DNA of 64,000 bases from JAICKM01 sp038228295. GTDB taxonomy: Bacteria > Chloroflexota > Chloroflexia > QHBQ01 > JAICKM01. The stretch is from contig JBBRPH010000009.1 in NCBI GenBank assembly GCA_038228295.1, forward strand, positions 44,225-108,224. Reading direction: 5' to 3'. The position numbers and the translations under genes are program-made. The notes under the pieces were generated by a model. That model made no database searches, had not been told where the DNA came from, and saw nothing but the letters and a program-made list of their open reading frames with translations. Below are positions 58,821-64,000 of this stretch, piece after piece (positions within the stretch are counted from its first letter, which is position 1; each line of letters starts with the position of its first letter).

Positions 58821-58830
58821 AAAATATTTT
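58821..58830. promoter_or_regulatory. Candidate operator AAAATATTTT
   Basis: Perfect AT palindrome between the -10 box and the ArsR-type gene start, in a 50-bp AT-rich stretch with further ATATTTTA half-sites. Autoregulation is inferred from the position. Confidence 0.4.
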
Positions 58831-58842
58831 AACGATAGATAT

Positions 58843-58871
58843 ATTTTAGATCAAGATCCCGTGCTTGTCAA
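58843..58871 (-). promoter_or_regulatory. Promoter of the regulator-GNAT unit
   Basis: TTGACA (58871-58866), 17-bp spacer, TAAAAT (58848-58843) on the minus strand. Confidence 0.85.
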
Positions 58872-58966
58872 GAGGGATCATCTGCTAGCTGTTCATAACT
58901 CTCGCGGTGGCGGGACGCGCTACAAGGCACCGCCCCATCAGCGAAGGGTTAGGGCTAATATATTGC

Positions 58967-58995
58967 TTGACACGCCCCCGCCGCACGGCTACAAT
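58967..58995 (+). promoter_or_regulatory. Promoter of the giant kinase
   Basis: TTGACA (58967-58972), 17-bp spacer, TACAAT (58990-58995). It lies inside the longest possible frame, so the start must be downstream (59042). Confidence 0.85.
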
Positions 58996-59041
58996 GGGTT
59001 GTGACCCCGACTCGGCCCCGGCTGCGACAAGGTGCGTATCC

Positions 59042-62000
59042 ATGCCCATGCCCACGGGCTTCGACCCGAACCGCCTGCTAAACAACACCATCGGCGGCTA
59101 TCAACTGCAAGAACTGCTCGGCACCGGCAATGCGCCGGTGTATCGGGCCTTCGACTCGCGCAAGGGCGAGTACGTCGCGTTCAAGCTGCTGGCCTGGCCC
59201 GGCGCACCGCTCGATGAGACGATGCTGCGCCGCTTCAAACGCGAGATCGACCTGCTGCGCAAGCGTCGCCATTCGGCCATCATAGACATCTACGATTGGC
59301 ATACCAGTGGCGAGTACGTCTACCTGGCGATGGAGTGCTGCGACGGCACACTCGAACGCTGGTTGCAGGGCTTCGGGCACAGCAAGCCCAAGCTGACCGA
59401 AGTGCTGGCGATTGCCGAACCCCTGGCCGCAGCGCTCGACTTCCTGCACGAGGGCAGCCCGCCCGTCTTGCACCGCGACATCAAACCCGCCAATCTGCTG
59501 TTTAAAGGGCCGCACTGGTATATCAGCGACTTCGGCATCGCCCGCCTGGAAGCCGATCAGTTAGCGACCAACGATGGGGTGCTGCTCGGCACGTTGCGCT
59601 ATGCCGCGCCGGAGCAACTGCTGGGCGGCAAACTGGGGCCGGCCACCGACATCTATAGCTTCGGTCTGGTCGTGTTTGAGATGCTGGCCGGCGGCTGGGT
59701 GTTGGAGCCGCGCCGCGACGGGGCAGCCTACCCTATTCCCCCGCTGTCGCGCTTCCGTAAAGGGCTGGGGCCGGCGGTAGACGATCTGTTCCGCCGTTGG
59801 CTCGCGCCTGATCCGCGCGACCGCCCAGCCCGCGCCGCCGATGCGGTGCGCGAACTGGCGGCCGCCGCCGGCGTGTTGCGCGACCCGGCGTTGGCCCGCC
59901 TCTACGACTTGGCGGCCGATTTGGCCGCCCGCCCGCGCGATCCGGCGGCTTGGCTGCAAGCGGGCGACTTGCTGGCCGCGCTGGCGCTGCACGAGCCGGC
60001 TTTCCGTGACCCGCGCGGCCTGGCTGCCGAATTACAGCGCCGCCAAGCCGGCGAGTCGCCCGGCCCGGCGCCGCCCGGCTTCACCGGCGCACACCCGGCC
60101 GATTTCTATTCGGAGCGCACGATGACGGCTCTCACTCCCCTGTCTGCGTTGCTCGACGGCGCGGGCGAGTTAGACGGCGATGGGGGTGAGGACACAGACG
60201 GCGATCCGCCCCCTGCGCCCGACTCCGACGCCCTGCCCGTGCGTCGGAAAGCGAGTGGGGGACGCGCGTCTGCTCTGCGGCTGCGCCCTCCGGCCGATCT
60301 GGGAACGGCGCCCTTCGCTCCGCGCAGCCGCTATGAAGCCGAAGCGCTCTTGGTGGTGCCGCGCGACACACGGCTGGCCGGAGCAGTGTTTGGCCGCCAG
60401 GTGGCGTTGGAAGCGGGGGCGCGGGTAGACGGTGATGTGTATAGCCTGGGCGACCTGACGCTGGGCGCGGGAGCGGAAATCGGTGGCGCGGCGTTGGCGG
60501 TGGGCACCTTACAGGCGGCGCGGGATGTGCAGATTGCCGGCCCCGTTACGGCCGGCGATGTGGACCTGGGGCGCGGCGCGCGCATCGGCGGGTGGGTGGT
60601 CGCCACCGGCGCGCTGGCGACCGCGCGCGATGTGACGGCGGCGGGTGTGCTGGCCGCTGGGCCGCTCTCACTGGCGGCGCCGGCCGCGTTGGGCGCGCCG
60701 GCGGTCGGCAGTAGCGCCGCCACGGTGACGCTGCCGGCCCCGGTGCAGATTGGTGGGCTAGCGGCCGGCGCCGACGGGGTACACCCCTGGGCAGCGAACG
60801 GTCCGGGTCCGGTGCGCGGTCAGGCGCTCACGGGGTTGCTGACCAGCGGGGGGCGCGCCCTGGCGGAGGCCGCCCTGGCCGCAAGCGATCAGCCGGCCGG
60901 CCTGGCGGCTGCACGCCCGGTCGCGACGGCCGATCCCGCACGCTTTGCCGCCGCCCCCGCCGGTGAGCGCCCGACACTCTACCTGCCGACGGCGCTCCAA
61001 CCCGATCCCCGTTGCCCACCCACGGGACTGCCCGCCGACCCCGCCGCCTGGGAAGGCCCGTTGGCCGCAGCCGGGATGTTAGATAGCGTCTGGCGCGAGT
61101 TCGCCGGTCAATTGCGAATACCTGCATTGTGCGCTGCGCTGCTGACCGGCATCTGTTGGGGGGCGACCCTCTGGCTGGCGTTCACCGATCAGGCGGCAGC
61201 AGGGGCATGGCTGTTGGTGCTTTGGGCCGGCGTGTTGGTGGTCGCGGCGGCGCTGATCTGGGCGTTGCGTCCGCGTCCGTTAGAACTGGTCCGCTTATGG
61301 TGGGCTTGGGAAACCTGGAGCGTGGACGGTGGTGTGTTGGTTTGGGATACGCTTGACCCCGGTAGTGGACCGGGCTATGTGGCCCCGGCTGCGCCGCTGG
61401 ATCCGGCGGTGGATCAAGCCGCCGCTGCTGCCGACTTAGCAGCCGACGACACCACCGTGCTAGCCGCGCTGACCGACCTAACGGCCGGGTTAACCGAGTT
61501 GCCGTGGCACACCCGGCCGGGTGTATTCACGCCGCATACGCCGGAGGATGCGCCCGGCCTGTCGCCTGCCCACGAACTGCTGCATCTGGCGGTCGAAGTG
61601 CCGGCGGCTGAGATACTGCCCCATCTGTCGGTGCTGCTGCCGCGCTATGATCCGACCGTGGTGCGCACCGGCGCGGCAAGTCTCGCCCACTGGCCGGCGA
61701 CCGCTGCCGACGCGCGCACGGTCTGGCGTACAGTCGAAACCGATCTACACGCCGTCGCGCCGCATTTGGATCGCTGGGAAGCACAGGCTGTGCACGCGCT
61801 GGAGGGCATGAGTGTAGCCGGGATCGGGTTGGCGGCGGCCGGCGAGCGCGCCGTGACTCTGGCCGGCGCCGCGCTGGGGATGCTGGAACAAGAGATCGCG
61901 CCCGACATAGACCGCCTATGGAGCCTGCATGTCGAGGGCACCAAGCTGCTCGGTGCCTATTACGAGCAGAACCGCAGCCGCTTGCAGGCCCAGGCAAGTC

Positions 62001-63568
62001 GCGAAACGGAGCGGGCCGGCGCCCGTGCCGCCGCCGCCGCGCGCGAATTGCGCCGCCAAGAGACCGCACTGGCTGAAATCGAGCACGAACTAACCCCGCT
62101 GGCCGGCCGCTGGACCGACCTGACGGTGGCCCATGAACGCTTGGGCAGCGATTTGCGCCGCGCCTGGAAAGCGGCGCGCAGCGTCGCCGACCGCCCGGTT
62201 GCCGCTGAGGAGCGCTTTGTCACGCCGCGTGCGCTGTCGGCGGGGCAAGCGGGCGGCATGGTGCCGGGGTTGGCCCAGGAGACGGGACGGTTGGCGACGC
62301 AGATAGACGAGTTGGCGAAAGACTGTGCGCGTGAGGAACGCGATCTGCCTGGCGACTTACCCTGGCCGGCCTGGCCCGCGCGCATCACCCAACCATTGGC
62401 GGTGGACGCGGATGTGGCCGCCCTCACGGCGCTAGCCCGCCGCATTCGCAACGAGCCGACCCGCGCCCGCGAACGGCTGGACCGCCTGGGTAGCCTGCGC
62501 GATCGCACGCGCTATACACTGGAACGGGCGCTGGGCGCCCGCGATGCCCTGGCTGAGGCGCTAACCGCCGACCCGGAGGGATCGGCGGGCCGGGTGGTGA
62601 GCCTCAAAGATCAGGCCGAGCGCGTGGTCGCCGCGCTTGACGCACAATTGGACGATCTAGTCCGGCTGGCGCGCCGGCTCGAAGCGGCGACGGTCGGCTA
62701 TGACGATGTGACCGATGCGCTGGCGAGCGCGCTTAAAGGTGGGCGTAATGCGACGACCTGGGAGCAAGGTCGCCAATTGCAAGCCGCTTACGCCCGCCTG
62801 GGTGAGGAGCAGACCGCCACACACGCCGCCGCCGAAACCGCCCGCGCCGCGCTGGCCGCCGCTCAGGACGAGGTGACCGCAATTCAAGCCGCCGCCGCCG
62901 CCGCGCAGGACCAGTCGGTCGCCGCCGAGACTGGCCTGCTGGCCTATAGCGAGGCCCAGGCGCAAACCGAAGAAGCGGGCCTGCGACGCCATGTGGCCGA
63001 CCTGCATACCCGGCACCAGACGTTGCCGACCGTCTTGGCCGCGCATAGGGTGGCCCTGACCGCGCTGGCCGCGTTTGCCGACAACTGCTGTGACCTGAAG
63101 ATCCGCGCCGCCGATCAGTTGTGTGACCGGGCGGGGATGTTGACCGCGTTGGCGGCGGGGCGCATCGCTGATACCACCGAGGCGCGCGCCGCCGCGCTCT
63201 GGCCGGCCGGTTCCTGGCCCGCCGACGATATGCGCTATCTGTTGCCGGTTTGGCTGTTGCGCTACCACCCCTTGGGGCGCCGTGATCCGCGCCTGCTGGC
63301 CGTCACGCCGGGTCTGATCGCCGCCGCCACCCGCCCCGCCCGCTTCAGTCCGGCTGCCGGTATCCAGCTCCGGCCCCACCCCGCCCTGGCTGCCCGCTTC
63401 GCCGCCGATGGTCTAACCGACGCTAATCGTCGGCCCGGTCTTGCCCAGCCGTTGCCGGGCACCAACCTGCTGGGCACGCCCAGTCTACTGCTCGCCCGCT
63501 GGCGCGACTTGGCCGCGACGGGCCTGGTCGCGCCCTGGATTGGCCGGCTTATCAGTCGCAAAAAGTAG
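59042..63568 (+). CDS. Ser/Thr protein kinase fused to bactofilin-like, membrane and coiled-coil regions
   Basis: 1508 residues from ATG 59042 (AAGGTG about 8 nt upstream; 59048 possible). Residues 20-275: kinase with Lys48 (VAFK), H144RDIKPAN151, D163FG and APE, so probably active, but the Gly-rich loop is GTGNAPVY with Pro for the third Gly. About 430-570: repeating G.V.....L..GA.I.G pattern of a bactofilin-like polymer-forming beta-helix. About 693-741: two membrane helices. Then a large C-terminal region with coiled coils (about 970-1018 and 1250-1326). It is much longer than usual kinases and may couple cell-envelope scaffolding to phosphorylation. Confidence 0.87.
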   Translation: MPMPTGFDPNRLLNNTIGGYQLQELLGTGNAPVYRAFDSRKGEYVAFKLLAWPGAPLDETMLRRFKREIDLLRKRRHSAIIDIYDWHTSGEYVYLAMECCDGTLERWLQGFGHSKPKLTEVLAIAEPLAAALDFLHEGSPPVLHRDIKPANLLFKGPHWYISDFGIARLEADQLATNDGVLLGTLRYAAPEQLLGGKLGPATDIYSFGLVVFEMLAGGWVLEPRRDGAAYPIPPLSRFRKGLGPAVDDLFRRWLAPDPRDRPARAADAVRELAAAAGVLRDPALARLYDLAADLAARPRDPAAWLQAGDLLAALALHEPAFRDPRGLAAELQRRQAGESPGPAPPGFTGAHPADFYSERTMTALTPLSALLDGAGELDGDGGEDTDGDPPPAPDSDALPVRRKASGGRASALRLRPPADLGTAPFAPRSRYEAEALLVVPRDTRLAGAVFGRQVALEAGARVDGDVYSLGDLTLGAGAEIGGAALAVGTLQAARDVQIAGPVTAGDVDLGRGARIGGWVVATGALATARDVTAAGVLAAGPLSLAAPAALGAPAVGSSAATVTLPAPVQIGGLAAGADGVHPWAANGPGPVRGQALTGLLTSGGRALAEAALAASDQPAGLAAARPVATADPARFAAAPAGERPTLYLPTALQPDPRCPPTGLPADPAAWEGPLAAAGMLDSVWREFAGQLRIPALCAALLTGICWGATLWLAFTDQAAAGAWLLVLWAGVLVVAAALIWALRPRPLELVRLWWAWETWSVDGGVLVWDTLDPGSGPGYVAPAAPLDPAVDQAAAAADLAADDTTVLAALTDLTAGLTELPWHTRPGVFTPHTPEDAPGLSPAHELLHLAVEVPAAEILPHLSVLLPRYDPTVVRTGAASLAHWPATAADARTVWRTVETDLHAVAPHLDRWEAQAVHALEGMSVAGIGLAAAGERAVTLAGAALGMLEQEIAPDIDRLWSLHVEGTKLLGAYYEQNRSRLQAQASRETERAGARAAAAARELRRQETALAEIEHELTPLAGRWTDLTVAHERLGSDLRRAWKAARSVADRPVAAEERFVTPRALSAGQAGGMVPGLAQETGRLATQIDELAKDCAREERDLPGDLPWPAWPARITQPLAVDADVAALTALARRIRNEPTRARERLDRLGSLRDRTRYTLERALGARDALAEALTADPEGSAGRVVSLKDQAERVVAALDAQLDDLVRLARRLEAATVGYDDVTDALASALKGGRNATTWEQGRQLQAAYARLGEEQTATHAAAETARAALAAAQDEVTAIQAAAAAAQDQSVAAETGLLAYSEAQAQTEEAGLRRHVADLHTRHQTLPTVLAAHRVALTALAAFADNCCDLKIRAADQLCDRAGMLTALAAGRIADTTEARAAALWPAGSWPADDMRYLLPVWLLRYHPLGRRDPRLLAVTPGLIAAATRPARFSPAAGIQLRPHPALAARFAADGLTDANRRPGLAQPLPGTNLLGTPSLLLARWRDLAATGLVAPWIGRLISRKK

Positions 63569-63591
63569 AAGGTAGAAAGTGGAAAGTGCGG
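63564..63591. repeat. Heptamer array (AGTGGAA/AGTAGAA) x4
   Basis: AGTAGAA, GGTAGAA, AGTGGAA, AGTGCGG across the kinase stop codon region; inverted relative to the next array. Confidence 0.8.
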
Positions 63592-63605
63592 ATACGCGAT
63601 AATCA

Positions 63606-63633
63606 ATTTCCACTTTCCACTTCTCACTTTCCA
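63606..63633. repeat. Heptamer array (CTTTCCA) x4
   Basis: ATTTCCA, CTTTCCA, CTTCTCA, CTTTCCA: reverse complement family of 63564-63591, the two facing each other around 14 bp. Confidence 0.85.
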
Positions 63634-63657
63634 CTCGTTCGCTAAAGGAGAAACCCG

Positions 63658-64000
63658 ATGCGCTTAACCTCCCGCTATTGGTGCGCTGTGCTGCTGCCGC
63701 TTCTATTGTTGCCGGCGGCGTGTAGCGCCTTCGACTCGGCGCAACCCGCCCTCACCGGCCTGGCTCCCGGCGACCCTAACGCGGTGCGGGTGTTTGTCCC
63801 CTGGACCGGCGGCCCGGACGCGGCTGCGGTTCAGGCGTTGCATAGCGCCTACCGGGCCGCGCACCCCGGTGCCACGGTCGCCAACCCAGCCGTCGTAGCG
63901 ACTCCCGTGGCCGATCCGTTGGCCTTGCTCAAATACCAACTGCTCAACGGCGACCCGCTCGATGTGCTGGGTGGCGTGGCGCCGGGAACGCTAGGGGATA
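63658..64000 (+). CDS. Solute-binding lipoprotein, family 1 type (partial, 3' end outside the window)
   Basis: 114 residues are visible. ATG 63658 has AAGGAG 7 nt upstream. The signal peptide ends in lipobox LPAAC, so it is a lipoprotein. VRVFVPWTGGPDAAAVQALH near residue 48 and LLKYQLLNGDPLDVLGGVAPG near 95 follow the start of extracellular (sugar-type) solute-binding proteins, whose ligand cannot be told. The short spacer after the kinase gene, containing two heptamer arrays, leaves co-transcription possible. Confidence 0.75.
   Translation, partial: MRLTSRYWCAVLLPLLLLPAACSAFDSAQPALTGLAPGDPNAVRVFVPWTGGPDAAAVQALHSAYRAAHPGATVANPAVVATPVADPLALLKYQLLNGDPLDVLGGVAPGTLGD

Noticed and set aside
62657..63379. 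240-residue frame opposite the kinase C-terminus
   Set aside because: Gly/Gln/Arg-rich antisense of the coiled-coil region.

Overview
The window is GC-rich, tightly packed chromosomal DNA, most likely from a filamentous Chloroflexota bacterium. This is inferred from gene content, not from a marker gene: there is no rRNA. Pointers are a PimA-like glycosyltransferase beside a CDP-alcohol phosphatidyltransferase, many lipoproteins, repeat modules of the form FAETG..YW..HGG..QQG.PIS, effector-associated EAD1-like domains, CheB-CheR-PAS proteins, and many heptamer-period tandem repeats. No rRNA, CRISPR array, insertion sequence or prophage was seen.

Layout. 1-6400: a minus-strand branched-chain amino acid ABC operon (livK-H-M-G-G-F, with two LivG paralogues) behind a consensus promoter. 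6500-9300: a plus-strand operon encoding an EpmB-like aminomutase, EpmA and EF-P, the enzymes and target of EF-P beta-lysylation. 9300-13500: a lone receiver domain, an ABC exporter, and an EAD1-like/beta-helix protein. 13800-17840: a PHP phosphoesterase, a PimA-like transferase and a phosphatidyltransferase (probable inositol-type glycolipid synthesis), then SpoIIM. 17980-24420: a long minus-strand directon with two DUF4365-like proteins (one carrying a HEPN-type RNxxxH motif), an NmrA-like protein, DUF58 and a large membrane glycosyltransferase. 24600-30260: paired PNPOx-like proteins, endonuclease V with a DnaQ-WYL fusion, two orphan solute-binding lipoproteins and a diguanylate cyclase. 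30360-32510: roadblock-purM-purN. 32750-35610: DUF2071, and an RCK-membrane-RCK protein. 35980-43810: a KGG stress protein, a fused SDR, a PucR/CdaR regulator, two CheB-type proteins and DUF421. 43870-46390: two thioredoxin/DipZ-like proteins. 46580-47300: a PIN toxin-antitoxin pair. 47378-51679: tRNA-Ala(GGC), a T-box leader with a Leu specifier, an inverted membrane-protein gene, and leuS. 51730-54220: an EAD1-like/NB-ARC/TPR (NLR-like) protein. 54720-58800: DUF1573, an aminotransferase, a double GNAT and its probable ArsR-type regulator. 58840-64000: a 1508-residue Ser/Thr kinase fused to a bactofilin-like segment, and the start of a sugar-binding-type lipoprotein.

The most striking points are: (1) at least sixteen arrays of different heptamers, all with a strict 7-bp period, lying between genes but also read in frame inside leuS, a DUF58 gene and a membrane protein gene; (2) a leucine T-box cut off from leuS by an opposite-strand gene bounded by such arrays; (3) two EAD1-like genes, each beside a copy of the same CACGAAT-rich repeat; (4) the kinase-bactofilin-membrane-coiled-coil fusion; and (5) the complete-looking EF-P lysylation operon.

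Many promoters here are clear sigma70 matches (TTGACA, 17 bp, TATAAT). In several cases the -10 box overlaps the longest ORF's first ATG, which moved the start call downstream or suggests leaderless mRNA.
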